Notes: generated by a model not told the origin, from the sequence alone. A stretch of 41,382 nt of DNA from Candidatus Palauibacter denitrificans (GCA_009841015.1 VXMQ01000149.1:1-41382); one strand, 5' to 3'. Positions 14,785 through 23,999 are shown, counted from the first letter of the stretch. A program made the numbers and translations.

Positions 14785-16187
14785 ACGCGGCGCCCGTCCA
14801 CCGGACCCGTAGCCTGCTGGTTGCGGGCTGCCTGCTCGCGGGTCTCCCGGGCGTGGGCTCCGTCGCGGGCGGTCCGGATCCGCTCTCGGCGCAGACGCCG
14901 GAGCAGCGCTATTCCGACTGGGTCCGCCCGGGCTTCCGGCCGCAGGAATACGAGTTCCGCCGCAACCGGATCCTCGACGGCCTGCGCGCCACCGGGGGCG
15001 GTCTCCTGCTCGTGCCTTCGTCGGACGGCATCACGCACGGTGAGACGTTCCGGCAGCTCGAGGACTTCTGGTATCTGACCGGGCTGGAACTCCCGCAGTC
15101 GATGCTCGTGCTGGACGCGAGCCGCGACATTTCGATCCTCTTCATGCCGCAGCGGGATCCGCGCTTCGAGAGCCCGGGTCGGCCGAACGACTTCCCGGGC
15201 CGCCCGCTGCTCGAGGACTACCAGATCCGCGGCATCGGCGGCGCCGATGACTACCGCGACATCGCCGAACTCGACGGCTTCCTGCGCGAGCGTGTGGGGA
15301 GGAGCGAGATCCTTCGGGTGAACGCGGGCGCCGCCGGTGAAGTCCCCGACCCGGTCGTCCCCCTCGTCGGGAGCCTCGACCCCACGGCGTCTCTCATCCG
15401 TCGGCTGCGGAACGACCATCCCGAGGCGGAGCTGGTGAACGCGTTCGAGATCGTCGCCCGTCTGCGCATGGTGAAGTCGCCCGCCGAGATCATGCGCATG
15501 CGGCGCGCGGCGGACGCCACGATGCGCGGGATCCGGGCCGCCGCCGCCCTCGTTCGGCCGGGGGTCGACGAGCGCACGCTCCAGGGCGAGTTCGAGCGCA
15601 CCTGCCGGGAGGCGGGAGCCCAGTCCATCCCGTTCACGCCGATCATCAAGTCCGGTCCGAACAGCCTGTGGCCGTGGCGCGTACTCGCGGCCCACTACAA
15701 CCGTCGCAACCGCACGCTGCAGGACGGCGACCTCGTGATCTTCGACGTGGGGTGCGAGATCAACGGATACGTGAGCGACGTGGGACGGACCTTCCCCGCG
15801 AACGGCGCCTTCACCGAGGTCCAGCGCGAGAAGCTCCTCGTCAGCACGCGAGCGGCGGAGGCCGTGATCGCCGCCGTGCGCCCCGGCGTCACCCTGCGCG
15901 AACTCACGCAGGTGGCGTACGACGCGATCCCGGACGAGGAGGAGCGGTACATGCAGACGCCCTCCTTCTTCGGGCATCACATCGGGCTTTCGACCGGGGA
16001 TCCCGCCCTCCTCGACGAGCCCCTCGCCCCCGGGATGGTGTTCACGATCGAGCCGTGGTACTACAACCACGACCTCGGCGTCTCGGTGTTCGTGGAAGAG
16101 GTCGTCCTCGTCACCGAGGAGGGCGCCGAAGTCCTCACAGACGCCCTCCCCCGCGACCCCAACGCCCTGGAGGAGTTGGTTCCGTGA
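14781..16187 (+). CDS. pepP: Secreted Xaa-Pro aminopeptidase (M24B)
   Basis: This 468-aa metallopeptidase would remove an N-terminal residue preceding proline. The GTG start overlaps the upstream stop. An N-terminal hydrophobic segment (SLLVAGCLLAGLPGVGSVAG) indicates export, unlike cytoplasmic PepP. The AMP_N domain spans about 45-215. In the M24 pita-bread domain the metal ligands are visible in order: two aspartates in VIFDVGCEINGYVSDVGRTF, a histidine in FFGHHIGLS, a glutamate in FTIEPWYY and a final glutamate in VFVEEVVLVT. All five are present, so the enzyme should be active. It overlaps the next gene (DUF1684 lipoprotein) as GTGA. The grouping suggests an envelope operon for peptide and nucleoside scavenging, though the link to the Tsx-like channel may be only positional. 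Confidence 0.92.
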   Translation: MNAAPVHRTRSLLVAGCLLAGLPGVGSVAGGPDPLSAQTPEQRYSDWVRPGFRPQEYEFRRNRILDGLRATGGGLLLVPSSDGITHGETFRQLEDFWYLTGLELPQSMLVLDASRDISILFMPQRDPRFESPGRPNDFPGRPLLEDYQIRGIGGADDYRDIAELDGFLRERVGRSEILRVNAGAAGEVPDPVVPLVGSLDPTASLIRRLRNDHPEAELVNAFEIVARLRMVKSPAEIMRMRRAADATMRGIRAAAALVRPGVDERTLQGEFERTCREAGAQSIPFTPIIKSGPNSLWPWRVLAAHYNRRNRTLQDGDLVIFDVGCEINGYVSDVGRTFPANGAFTEVQREKLLVSTRAAEAVIAAVRPGVTLRELTQVAYDAIPDEEERYMQTPSFFGHHIGLSTGDPALLDEPLAPGMVFTIEPWYYNHDLGVSVFVEEVVLVTEEGAEVLTDALPRDPNALEELVP

Positions 16188-17137
16188 AAGAGAAAGCCAT
16201 CCAGACGGTGCGACCGGTTGCGGTGCTCGGTGCGGTGTTGGCGGCGTGCGGGCCGGAGGGTTGGCCCGATCCGGCGCCGGTGGAGGCCGACGTGTTGGCG
16301 GCGGAGCATGAGGAGTGGCGGGAGGGGCGGCGGCGCAGCCTCGCGAACCCCAACGCGGGCGTTATCAGTTGGGACGGGCTCTTCGAACTGCGGGAAGGTG
16401 CGAACACCTTCGGTTCCGACCCATCCGCGGCCATCGTCCTGCCCGAGGAGGATGCTCCGCCCCTGGCCGGAACGCTGTACCTGGAGGATGGGGCCGTGCG
16501 CCTCGTTCCCGAAGTCGGGAGCGGTTTGCACGTGCGGGAGCCGGTGACCGGTGCGGTCGGTGAGACCGTGACGGAACCGATGCCCCTGCCCGACGACCGG
16601 AGCGAGGGGACGGTCCGCCTGGCGCTGGGGTCGCTCGGGATGCGGGTCCACGCGGAGCCGGGGACGGAGCGACTCTGGCTTCGGGTCTGGGATACGGACG
16701 CCCCGCGCCTCGATGCCTTCGAGCTTCCCCAGTACTTCCCGATCACGAACGATTGGCGCGTGACGGCGCGCTTCGAGCCGTATGCCGAGCCGCGCACGGT
16801 CTCGCTGGCGGACGTGAGGGGCGGGACGCTCGAAAATACGGCGCCCGGAGATCTCGTCTTCCGCGTCGACGGGGCGGAGCACCGGCTCATGGCCTTCGCC
16901 GGCGCGACGAGCCGCTCCTACTTCATCAGCCTTTGGGACTCGACCGCCGTGACCGACACCTACCAGGCGGGCCGCTACATGCGCGCCCCCCTCGCGGGCG
17001 ACGACGGCTGGACGACGATCGACTTCAACCGCACCTACAACGCGCCCTGCGCCTTCACCCCCCACTCCGTGTGCAGCCTCCCACCTCCGGAGAACTACCT
17101 CCGCTTCCCCGTAACTGCCGGCGAAAAGCGCCCGTAG
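16184..17137 (+). CDS. DUF1684 lipoprotein
   Basis: This 317-aa protein starts at the GTG overlapping the peptidase stop. A short N-terminus leads to a lipobox-like AVLGAVLAAC, so it is probably a lipoprotein. The DUF1684 pattern is clear: HEEWREGRRRSL near the N-terminus, a central beta-rich region with VRLALGSLGMRVHAEPG and LWLRVWDTDAP, then YFPITNDWRVTARFEPY. The most conserved block is near the end: TTIDFNRTYNAPCAFTPHSV followed by CSLPPPENYLRFPV and AGEK. The biochemical function of DUF1684 is unknown. The two cysteines in the final block could form a disulfide or bind metal, but that is inference. It is the last gene of the overlapping cluster; the AT-rich gap after it separates it from hipBA. 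Confidence 0.85.
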   Translation: MKEKAIQTVRPVAVLGAVLAACGPEGWPDPAPVEADVLAAEHEEWREGRRRSLANPNAGVISWDGLFELREGANTFGSDPSAAIVLPEEDAPPLAGTLYLEDGAVRLVPEVGSGLHVREPVTGAVGETVTEPMPLPDDRSEGTVRLALGSLGMRVHAEPGTERLWLRVWDTDAPRLDAFELPQYFPITNDWRVTARFEPYAEPRTVSLADVRGGTLENTAPGDLVFRVDGAEHRLMAFAGATSRSYFISLWDSTAVTDTYQAGRYMRAPLAGDDGWTTIDFNRTYNAPCAFTPHSVCSLPPPENYLRFPVTAGEKRP

Positions 17138-17335
17138 CCGACGCCCCGCTACTTTTGAGATAGGGCTTCTCCATCACGGCATCGTTGGGTTTATTTCGAA
17201 AAATAAGAGGCAATATGTGGCCGTATAAATTTACTGAAAGTTTTAGAAGGCAATATATGGCCCCTTGACGCCTCGTCAATCTAGCGGCAGTTTGGGTTCG
17301 GATCAACGGCAGTTTGCGGAGCTTGGGAGCTGATC
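17138..17335 (+). promoter_or_regulatory. AT-rich hipBA leader with paired operator-like dyads
   Basis: This gap is much richer in A and T than the rest of the window. It contains two near-palindromes, GGCAATATGTGGCC (17209-17222) and GGCAATATATGGCC (17249-17262). They differ at one base and are 40 bp apart, about four helical turns. The second is palindromic at 12 of 14 positions. HipB-type antitoxins repress their own operon through paired dyads, so these are good candidate operators. TATAAAT at 17224-17230 or TATATG at 17255-17260 may be the -10 element. A second pair of direct repeats (GGCAGTTTG) follows at 17285 and 17309. Confidence 0.5.
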
Positions 17336-17695
17336 TTGGCTGCTGGCGTGACGCACGAAAACCTGACTTCCCGTGCGCTGCGGATCGAACTGGGGCGTCG
17401 CCTGGCGAAACTGCGCCTTGCGAGGAACGTGACGCAGCGGGCGCTGGCTGAAGACGCGGGCATAGGACTCCGCACGCTTCGACGGATCGAGGCCGGCCAG
17501 CCGAGCGGTCTGGACAGCCTGCTGCGCGTCGCAATTGCTCTTGGCTTGGGGGAGGATCTGTTGAGCGCGGTACCACCGCGAGAGGTCCGACCTATTGAGC
17601 GCGTGGACTCCGGCGGCACGGAACGGCAGCGCGCGCGCCCCCGGAAGGGCGCGCCTCCGGACGATCCCTGGTCGTGGGCCGACGAATCTGAATGA
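17336..17695 (+). CDS. hipB: HipB-like antitoxin, XRE-family repressor
   Basis: This DNA-binding antitoxin is up to 119 aa long. The XRE helix-turn-helix spans about 16-72: RIELGRRLAKLRLARNVTQR, LAEDAGIGLRTLRRIEAGQ, then LLRVAIALGLGEDLL. The C-terminal tail is long, basic and proline-rich, ending DDPWSWADESE, and is probably disordered or HipA-contacting. The start may be TTG at 17336, with GGGAG upstream, or GTG at 17348; the HTH is intact with either. The stop overlaps the hipA start as ATGA, a typical antitoxin-toxin coupling. It should neutralise HipA and repress the operon through the dyads in the AT-rich leader. Confidence 0.87.
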   Translation: MAAGVTHENLTSRALRIELGRRLAKLRLARNVTQRALAEDAGIGLRTLRRIEAGQPSGLDSLLRVAIALGLGEDLLSAVPPREVRPIERVDSGGTERQRARPRKGAPPDDPWSWADESE

Positions 17696-18984
17696 CTGAC
17701 GCCAGTGTGAACCTGTGGGGCCGCCGGATCGGCGCAGTGTCCTGGGATGCCGGGCGGGGGCTCGGCGTGTTCCAGTACGATCCCGAGTTCCTGTCGGCCG
17801 GTATCGAGGTTTCTCCCATTGCGATGCCCGTGCGCGAAGCACCGTATGCTTTCCCGGCGCTCGGTGAGGCGTTCACGGGCCTGCCCGGCCTTCTCGCCGA
17901 TGCGTTGCCGGACAGTTTCGGCCACCGGCTGATCGACGTCTGGCTGGCGGAGACCGGACGCCGTCTCGAGGACTTCAATCCGGTGGACCGGCTCTGTTAC
18001 ATCGGCAAGCGCGGCGTCGGGGCGCTGGAGTTCGAACCGGCGCTCCGAAGCGGGAAGGGGAGCGAGGTTGAGATCGCGCAACTGGTCGATCTCGCCAACC
18101 GGGTTCTCGACGAACGCGGCCGGCTGGCGGGGAGGCTCGGCAGCGACGGAGACGGCGAAGCGCTTGAGGACATCCTCAGCGTGGGAACCTCCGCGGGCGG
18201 CGCGCGGGCGAAGGCGGTGCTTGCGTGGAATCCGGAGACGGACGAGTTCCGGTCCGGCCAGGTGGACGCGGAGGCCGGCTTCGAGCACTGGATCCTCAAA
18301 TTCGACGGCGTCGCCAACAACCGCGACCGGGAACTTGCGGATCCGCTCGGCTACGGGCGAATCGAGTACGCGTATCACCTGATGGCGCGCGAAGCCGGGA
18401 TCGAGATGTCGGAATGCCACCTCCATCACGAAGACGGCCGTAGCCACTTCATGACGCGCCGGTTCGACCGCGACGTGAAGGGGCGGAAGATCCACATGCA
18501 GTCCCTCGCGGCTATGCGGCACTTCGACTACAACATGCCGGGCGCGTACGCGTACGAGCAGGCGGTGGAGACGATCCGGAGGCTCGGGCTCGGCATGGCG
18601 GTAGTCGAGGAGCAGTACCGCCGGGCGGTCTTCAACGTCGTCGCGCGGAATCAGGACGATCACGTGAAGAACATCGCGTTCTTGATGGACCGCAACGGGA
18701 CGTGGCGACTGTCGCCGGCATACGACGTGGCGTACGCCTACAACCCGCAGGGTTTATGGACAGGCCGGCACCAGATGAGCATGTCCGGCAAGCGCGACGG
18801 CTTCGAACGTGCCGACCTGCTGAAGTTCGCCGAAACCTCCGGTCTCAGAATTCCGGCCGCGAGCCGCGTCGTCGACCGGGTACTCGCTGCGGTGGGCAAC
18901 TGGCGGCGTTTCGCATCCGAAGCGGGTGTCGCGGAAAGGGACGCCGGGCGAGTCGCGAAGACGCATCGCCTCGACCTGCGGTGA
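17692..18984 (+). CDS. hipA: HipA-like serine/threonine kinase toxin
   Basis: This 430-aa HipA-family kinase belongs to a group in which E. coli HipA phosphorylates glutamyl-tRNA synthetase and causes persistence. The N-terminal subdomain (about 1-115) ends with GLPGLLADALPDSFGHRLID and YIGKRGVGALEFEP. The glycine-rich ATP loop is SVGTSAGGARAKA (about 163-175), HWILKFDG (199-206) carries the expected lysine, the catalytic loop is NQDDHVKN (320-327), and SPAYDV (342-347) is the metal-binding segment. All kinase motifs look intact. The full-length protein, rather than a split HipS/HipT form, and a separate XRE partner indicate a classical hipBA module. Its actual target here is unknown. It converges on the GMC oxidoreductase gene, with 18 bp between the stops. 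Confidence 0.93.
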   Translation: MTDASVNLWGRRIGAVSWDAGRGLGVFQYDPEFLSAGIEVSPIAMPVREAPYAFPALGEAFTGLPGLLADALPDSFGHRLIDVWLAETGRRLEDFNPVDRLCYIGKRGVGALEFEPALRSGKGSEVEIAQLVDLANRVLDERGRLAGRLGSDGDGEALEDILSVGTSAGGARAKAVLAWNPETDEFRSGQVDAEAGFEHWILKFDGVANNRDRELADPLGYGRIEYAYHLMAREAGIEMSECHLHHEDGRSHFMTRRFDRDVKGRKIHMQSLAAMRHFDYNMPGAYAYEQAVETIRRLGLGMAVVEEQYRRAVFNVVARNQDDHVKNIAFLMDRNGTWRLSPAYDVAYAYNPQGLWTGRHQMSMSGKRDGFERADLLKFAETSGLRIPAASRVVDRVLAAVGNWRRFASEAGVAERDAGRVAKTHRLDLR

Positions 18985-19002
18985 CGGACCTGGCCATCCG
19001 CG

Positions 19003-20622
19003 TCAGGCCGAGGGGAGTTCCTTTTGCATCTCCTCGGCGGACATGAGGGAGAGGGCGCAGAAGGTGAGCGTTCCGTTCGCGCAGCCGCCGGAGACGATGG
19101 TCGGGGCGCCCACGACGAACAGGTTCTCGTGGTCGTGCGTGCGGCCCCAGCGGTCCACGACGCTCGTCGCCGGGTCGTCGCCCATGCGGCAGCCGCCGCC
19201 CGGATGCTCCCACAGTTCGGAGGGTCGCCCGATGCTCCTCATGGAGCCTCCGGCCGCGCGCGCGAGTTCCTCGAAGCGTCCGGAGATCGTCTCGACCGTG
19301 TGGTCCTGGAGGTCGATGCTCTCCTGCGCCGGACGATAGTCGATCCGGGGCAGCGGGTCGCCCAGTTCGTTCGTCTTTCCGGGGTCGAGCGTGAGGCGGC
19401 TGTCCCGGTCCGGGAGCAGATCGTAGTAGGCCCGGACGCGCGCGGTGGACTCCGACTCAGTGCGGGCCCTCCAGTCGGCCATGATCTCGTCGCCCCACAG
19501 GAGTTGTCCGTCTTCGCCCTTGAGCCTCGGGCCGCGGCCGACGTTCGACTCCCAAAGGCGCAGGTCGTGGCGCACGTACCGGTCCAGCGGTCCCGGGCTG
19601 GCGAAGCGGCGGGACAGCAGGCTGTTGTAGACGAACATGCCGGGATAGAGGCGCAGAGGCAGGTTGATGAAGCCGCTGAGGTACCAGTGTCCCGTCATGT
19701 ACCGCCCCACGTTCCCGGTGCGGTTCGCGAGGCCGTCGGGGAAGCGGCTGTTCGCCGAGTGCAGGAGCAGGTGGGAACTCCACGCATGGCCGGCGGCGAT
19801 CACGAACGTGCCCGCGCGGAACTCGACCGGCTCGTCCGGTGCGTCCCGGTCGACGGCTTCCGCCACGGCGATCCGGTCCGAACCCGGCTCCAGGCTCAGG
19901 CGCCGGACGAGGGTTCGGGTGACGAGGTCGATGCGCCCGTCCGCCAGCAGTCGGTCGAAGGCGAAGTCGGGCGTGTACTTGGCTCCCGTGGGGCAGACGA
20001 AGCAGGTGTCGCAGCGGCGGCAGACGTTCCGCCCCTGGTACGGCTCCGTGTTGCGCGCCCAGGGCTGCGTCCAGAAGGGGATGTCGGTCTTCTCCGTCCA
20101 CTCCCGCATGCGCTCGAGGCTGTACGACAGCGGCAGCGGGGGCATGGGATAGGGCTTCGAACGCGGGTCGCAATCCGGCGGACCCTGTTCTCCCGCGACA
20201 CCGATCCGCTCCTCCGCTTCCTGGAAGTACGGCTCGATATCGTCGAAGGAGATGGGCCAGTCGGACGCGACCCCGTACAGCGACCGCAGGCGGAAGTCCT
20301 CCGGGGAAAAGCGCGGGACCGCGCCGCCCCAATGCATCGCCGCGCCGCCCAGGACCATGGAATTGTACATGGCGCCGGTGCCCGTCTGGCCGCGGATATG
20401 GTCGTTGGGCCACGGGTTCTCGCCGTAGGCCAGCATCCGCGCGCGGGTGTCGGACCGTTCCTCGAGGGCTGCCGTCCTCTCTCCCGCTTCGACGACGGTG
20501 ATCGAGGCGCCGGACCGCTCAGCGAGTCGTTCCGCCACCATGGCGGCCGTGATCCCGCCGCCGATGATGCAGACGTCGCTTTCCACGACCCGTCTGGCGG
20601 TCCGTCCGACTGCGCGGCTCAC
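19003..20622 (-). CDS. GMC-family FAD-dependent oxidoreductase
   Basis: This 539-aa flavoprotein probably oxidises an alcohol or sugar. The FAD-binding Rossmann motif is at the N-terminus (DVCIIGGGITAAMVAERLAE). A GMC-like NSMVLGGAAMHWGGAVPRFS region follows, then a cysteine-rich segment CRRCDTCFVCPTGAKYTP, and the C-terminal GMC block HPGGGCRMGDDPATSVVDRW...NLFVVGAPTIVSGG. The cysteine-rich segment is seen in membrane-associated gluconate/sorbosone-type dehydrogenases and may hold a cofactor or disulfides. The GTG start overlaps the stop of the upstream subunit-3-like gene (GTGA). No signal peptide is obvious; export could be by hitch-hiking with the Tat-signal partner, as in gluconate 2-dehydrogenase. 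The substrate is unknown. No cytochrome c subunit is visible in the window. Confidence 0.9.
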   Translation of the reverse strand: MSRAVGRTARRVVESDVCIIGGGITAAMVAERLAERSGASITVVEAGERTAALEERSDTRARMLAYGENPWPNDHIRGQTGTGAMYNSMVLGGAAMHWGGAVPRFSPEDFRLRSLYGVASDWPISFDDIEPYFQEAEERIGVAGEQGPPDCDPRSKPYPMPPLPLSYSLERMREWTEKTDIPFWTQPWARNTEPYQGRNVCRRCDTCFVCPTGAKYTPDFAFDRLLADGRIDLVTRTLVRRLSLEPGSDRIAVAEAVDRDAPDEPVEFRAGTFVIAAGHAWSSHLLLHSANSRFPDGLANRTGNVGRYMTGHWYLSGFINLPLRLYPGMFVYNSLLSRRFASPGPLDRYVRHDLRLWESNVGRGPRLKGEDGQLLWGDEIMADWRARTESESTARVRAYYDLLPDRDSRLTLDPGKTNELGDPLPRIDYRPAQESIDLQDHTVETISGRFEELARAAGGSMRSIGRPSELWEHPGGGCRMGDDPATSVVDRWGRTHDHENLFVVGAPTIVSGGCANGTLTFCALSLMSAEEMQKELPSA

Positions 20623-21203
20623 GGCGCGGCTCCCAGCGGCGCGGGTTCATCTTCGGCCCCCTCGATCGAGCGGCAGAGTTCCCTCCGAATGGCCCGCCCG
20701 TAGCAGAGGTCCGTCGCGATCGCGGAGCCGAAGAAGTGGGCCATCAGGGCCAGCGCCACGTGGTCCGCCTGCTGGGGCACCCCAAGGCCGGGCCCGGTGT
20801 CCGCGACGGGACGCGCGAGGAGTTCCCGGCGACCGGATACCGCGAGGTCGGAGAGGGACACGCCGTGGCGGCTCTCACACTCTTTCTCGAGACCCTCGAG
20901 TTGCGCGACCCATCCCGGCCTGGGATCCGGCCCCGAGTACCGGATCTCGGGCACCAGGTACGGGTGGCTCAGTTCGGCGACGGGCTCCAGCGCTTCGGAC
21001 CAGCGCTCGAAGGCGCGCACGGCTCGTTCCCGGCCGTCCTCGTCCAGCTCGCCCGGCAGCACGGCGTCGGCGACGGCCCGGAGGGTCTCGGCGGGGAGGG
21101 GGACCGGGGTGGCGCCAGCGGCTTCGGGAGCGCAACCGGTCAGGGAAACGGCGGCCACCGTCGCGGCGGACTGCTTCAGGAACGTCCTGCGGGATTCCGC
21201 CAT
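20619..21203 (-). CDS. Gluconate 2-dehydrogenase subunit 3-like protein (Tat signal)
   Basis: This 194-aa partner of the GMC oxidoreductase starts at ATG 21203, which places a twin-arginine signal at the extreme N-terminus (ESRRTFLKQSAATVAAVSLT) followed by a lipobox-like LTGC. The mature part begins PLPAETLRAVADAVLPGELD, typical of the gluconate 2-dehydrogenase subunit 3 family (DUF6624/TIGR02281-like small subunits are alternatives I consider less likely). It is mostly helical. The family usually helps export and assembly of the large flavoprotein subunit in the periplasm. It is translationally coupled to the downstream GMC gene by a four-base overlap. The longer upstream frame is rejected because it would bury the Tat motif. 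Confidence 0.83.
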   Translation of the reverse strand: MAESRRTFLKQSAATVAAVSLTGCAPEAAGATPVPLPAETLRAVADAVLPGELDEDGRERAVRAFERWSEALEPVAELSHPYLVPEIRYSGPDPRPGWVAQLEGLEKECESRHGVSLSDLAVSGRRELLARPVADTGPGLGVPQQADHVALALMAHFFGSAIATDLCYGRAIRRELCRSIEGAEDEPAPLGAAP

Positions 21204-21384
21204 GGCCACCGGCCTTCCGGGAGTCGGGCTACTCAAGTCCTCAAGGGAGCGTAGGCGCCAAGCTTGAAGCGTCGCAACTCCCACCGGCCTCGACCCCGGC
21301 TGCGTGGCTGCGAAACTGGCGAGCGGAGCGCGGGCACCCCATCCTTCACCACCCGGGGACACCGCCGTGTCTCGCCTGTAGCGA

Positions 21385-21457
21385 GGGGCCGTAGCTCAGT
21401 TGGGAGAGCGCCTGCTTTGCAAGCAGGAGGTCGTCGGTTCGAATCCGATCGGCTCCA
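21385..21457 (+). tRNA. tRNA-Ala (anticodon TGC)
   Basis: All cloverleaf elements can be drawn. The acceptor stem GGGGCCG pairs with CGGCTCC and includes the G3-U70 wobble that identifies alanine tRNAs. The D arm contains AGCTCAGTTGGGAGAGC. The anticodon stem CCTGC/GCAGG has the loop TTTGCAA, giving anticodon TGC. The T arm contains GGTTCGAATCC, and the discriminator is A. CCA is not encoded. The gene stands alone, between the divergent dehydrogenase subunit gene and the convergent beta-lactamase-like gene. Confidence 0.97.
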
Positions 21458-21495
21458 TCCCCCTCAGCAGCCCCACCGGGAGGCGGTCGGATCGT

Positions 21496-22659
21496 TCAGC
21501 GGGCCTCGATGAAGAGGTCGGCGATCTCTTGGATCCCGTCTCCGAACACGAGTGCGCCGCCCTGGGGATAGCCGATGTCGGCGATGTTCGCGGCGACGGC
21601 GACGGCCACGCCGTCGTCCGGGTAGATGATGAGCAGCGCGTTCCCGCCGATGGCGCCCCCCGCGTGCCCGACGGCTCGGCGACCGCCCGCTCGCGAGGGC
21701 GGCATGAGGCGCCAGCCGATGCCCACCCCGATCTCCTCGCCGGAGGCCGTGCGCTGGGAGGTCCATACGAGGTCCAGCGTCTCCTGGCTGAACAGTCCCG
21801 GCGCGAGGTGCGCGTGGGCGAAGCGCAGCAGGTCCTCCGTTGTGGAGAGGAAGCCGCCCCCGGCCCACTTGTGGGAGTTGTCGATGTGGCGGGGGTTGAT
21901 AAGGCGGCCGTCCGGCGTGCGGTCGTAGGGACGCGCGCGGTTCACGACCAGGCTGTCGGTGTGGTCTCCGCCCGTGTGGAGCATCCCGAGCGGCTCGAAC
22001 ACCTCCTCGCTCAGATACTGCAGGAACCCGCGTCCCGATGCCGCCGCGATCACGGCGCTCATGAGGTTGAATCCGTAGCTCGAATAGGACCATTCGGTCC
22101 CGGGCCTCGCGACGAGCGGGTCGTTCTGAAAGAGTTCGAGCGCCTCGAACACCGTCTCGTAGCGCCGCGTGAGGTAGTACTCCGCCTCGATGTCCACGTA
22201 GTGCCGGATCCCCGCGAGATGTCCCGCCAGGAGCCGGGTCGTGATCTCCCCCTCGGGCTTGCGGGGGAAGGAGGGGACGTACTCCTGCACCGGCGCGTCC
22301 AGGTCGAGTTCGCCCCGCTGGTGAAGGAGCGCGGCGCCGGCCGCGGTGAGGACCTTGGAGACGCTCCCGATCCGGTAGCGGGTCTGCGGCGTCGCCGGGC
22401 TGCGAAGTTCGAGATCCGCGTACCCCATCCCCTCGGACCACACGACGCGGCGGTCCACCGAGACGGAGATGGAGAGGCCGGGGATGGACATCGCCCGCCG
22501 CAACGAGTCGAGCTTCCCGCGAGAGGTCGCGATGACCTCGGCCCACCGGCCCTGATCCGTCCGCGCGAGGGGCAACTCCTGCGCGGCGACCTCCAGCGGA
22601 ACGGCGAGGACCAGCACAGCGACCGCGCCGACCGCCAGCCCTGCGTGCCGTCTTCTCAA
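21496..22659 (-). CDS. Serine beta-lactamase-like hydrolase (class C / DD-peptidase fold)
   Basis: This 387-aa secreted protein has a signal peptide (AVGAVAVLVLAVPLEVAAQ, about 9-27). The penicillin-binding fold motifs are present: the nucleophile motif SVSK (99-102), the YSS motif (192-194, in PGTEWSYSSYGFNLM), and HAGG in RAVGHAGGAIGGNALLI in place of the K-T-G triad. The family includes class C beta-lactamases, DD-carboxypeptidases and esterases. Without a canonical KTG triad, esterase or peptidase activity is as likely as beta-lactamase. It is the last gene of a minus-strand unit (SRPBCC, beta-propeller, hydrolase) with gaps of 10 and 40 bp. Such hydrolases are abundant in Gemmatimonadota-like genomes and usually have unknown substrates. 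Confidence 0.87.
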   Translation of the reverse strand: MRRRHAGLAVGAVAVLVLAVPLEVAAQELPLARTDQGRWAEVIATSRGKLDSLRRAMSIPGLSISVSVDRRVVWSEGMGYADLELRSPATPQTRYRIGSVSKVLTAAGAALLHQRGELDLDAPVQEYVPSFPRKPEGEITTRLLAGHLAGIRHYVDIEAEYYLTRRYETVFEALELFQNDPLVARPGTEWSYSSYGFNLMSAVIAAASGRGFLQYLSEEVFEPLGMLHTGGDHTDSLVVNRARPYDRTPDGRLINPRHIDNSHKWAGGGFLSTTEDLLRFAHAHLAPGLFSQETLDLVWTSQRTASGEEIGVGIGWRLMPPSRAGGRRAVGHAGGAIGGNALLIIYPDDGVAVAVAANIADIGYPQGGALVFGDGIQEIADLFIEAR

Positions 22660-22699
22660 CGCGCTTCCAAACGATCCAATACGAGCGCCGCCGGTGACC

Positions 22700-23989
22700 T
22701 CAATTCACGTCCGGCGGCAGCCGCTTCACGACCACCGTCTGCACGTCGAGTTCGTCCCGGTCGATGAAGGCCGCCAGCCCTTCCGGTCCGAACGCGTCGG
22801 GGAGCGGCGTGGCTCCGGTGCGGTAGCTGCCGACGTAGCGGCCATCCGCGGCAAGGATGTCGATGGGGCCGTCGCTGACGGGCTCGTCGCCCCGCCGCAG
22901 GACCCAGATGCGGCCGTTCCAACTCGTGCGCAGGTCTCGCACGAGGGGGACCTCTTCGGCGAACTCCAGCGTTTCGATCTGCTCGCGCTCCCGGGCCCCG
23001 CCGCCGGTCCCGGATACCACCAGTCCGCCAGCGGACCGGGAGACCGAACCTTCGGAACGATCTTCGATATTCCTCAACCTGCGGTCCTTCTCCGCCCGCA
23101 TCACACGTTCCGTAACGGGCTCCGGCGAGAAGGGCCGGATGAGTATCGTACTGACCCAGCCCCCATCCCGTTCCGCGATCTTTACGGCGTACGCGGAAGA
23201 GTCCGAGAACGCGATGCGTCCGCCGGGGAGCACGCCCGCGAAGAGCTCCGGCTCGAACCCTCTGCGGGGGCCACGGCTCACGATTCTCTGCCGCCCCCTG
23301 CCCAGGGGGCGCTCGGTCGGCCTGGTCCAGGCGGGGCCCCAGACCTCGGCCGCGGTCTCCACCGCCGCTTCGCCTTCGCTGAGGAAGATCCGTTCGATCG
23401 TACGTGGGTCGGGGAAGGCCATCGTGGTTTCGCCCGGCACGGCCTGATACGCGAAGCCAAGCACTCTCGCGCCCCGGATGAGAGACTCTCCACCAGCCTC
23501 GGCGTCCATCTGCCGGACCATCGCGACGCGGCCCATGCGCACCATGCGTTCGAGGTCCCCGGTGGGAGCGAAGATGTGGTAGGCGCGATGCCCCATGTCC
23601 GCGACGACGACCCTGCCGTCGCGCATGACCACCATGTCCAGGGCCGACTGGAATTCACCCGGCCCCTCGCCTCTGCGGCCGAATTCGCGAACGAACTCTC
23701 CCTCCGGGTTCACGACGACGACCCGCGCGGCCAGGCGGTCGAACACGTGGAGGTTCCCGGCCTCGTCGAACCCCACGCGGCCGACCGTGCCGAACTCCTG
23801 CCACGCTTCGCCAAGCGCGGCGCCGACGCGGTAGACCTCCTCGAAGTCGGGCTCGAGCCAGCGGTCCTCGGTCGGGAGTTCGATGACTTCCTGGGCAAGT
23901 CCCTCGCCCGGCGTCGCAGATGCCGCCAACGCGGCCAGCAGCGTGACGGCGATTCGGGTCGGCTTCACCCTCGCGAGCATGTCGGTCAC
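22700..23989 (-). CDS. Secreted 6-bladed beta-propeller (NHL-like) protein
   Basis: This 429-aa protein has a signal peptide ([19 protein letters not shown]...GLAQ). The mature part has repeated blades of the form [21 protein letters not shown], then [20 protein letters not shown] and [20 protein letters not shown]. The [11 protein letters not shown] and DGRVVVAD signatures are hallmarks of the 6-bladed beta-propeller family, very common in Gemmatimonadota. These proteins are periplasmic or surface binding scaffolds with unknown ligands. An alternative start at the second Met (residue 4) is equally plausible. It follows the SRPBCC gene after 10 bp and precedes the hydrolase by 40 bp, so all three are probably cotranscribed. 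Confidence 0.85.
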   Translation of the reverse strand: MTDMLARVKPTRIAVTLLAALAASATPGEGLAQEVIELPTEDRWLEPDFEEVYRVGAALGEAWQEFGTVGRVGFDEAGNLHVFDRLAARVVVVNPEGEFVREFGRRGEGPGEFQSALDMVVMRDGRVVVADMGHRAYHIFAPTGDLERMVRMGRVAMVRQMDAEAGGESLIRGARVLGFAYQAVPGETTMAFPDPRTIERIFLSEGEAAVETAAEVWGPAWTRPTERPLGRGRQRIVSRGPRRGFEPELFAGVLPGGRIAFSDSSAYAVKIAERDGGWVSTILIRPFSPEPVTERVMRAEKDRRLRNIEDRSEGSVSRSAGGLVVSGTGGGAREREQIETLEFAEEVPLVRDLRTSWNGRIWVLRRGDEPVSDGPIDILAADGRYVGSYRTGATPLPDAFGPEGLAAFIDRDELDVQTVVVKRLPPDVN

Positions 23990-23999
23990 CTTCTTCCTG

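Noticed and set aside
14349..16070. 573-residue minus-strand frame
   Set aside because: Antisense shadow of the Xaa-Pro aminopeptidase, whose five metal ligands are intact on the plus strand.
19024..20703. 559-residue plus-strand frame
   Set aside because: Antisense of the GMC oxidoreductase, which has clear FAD and C-terminal motifs.
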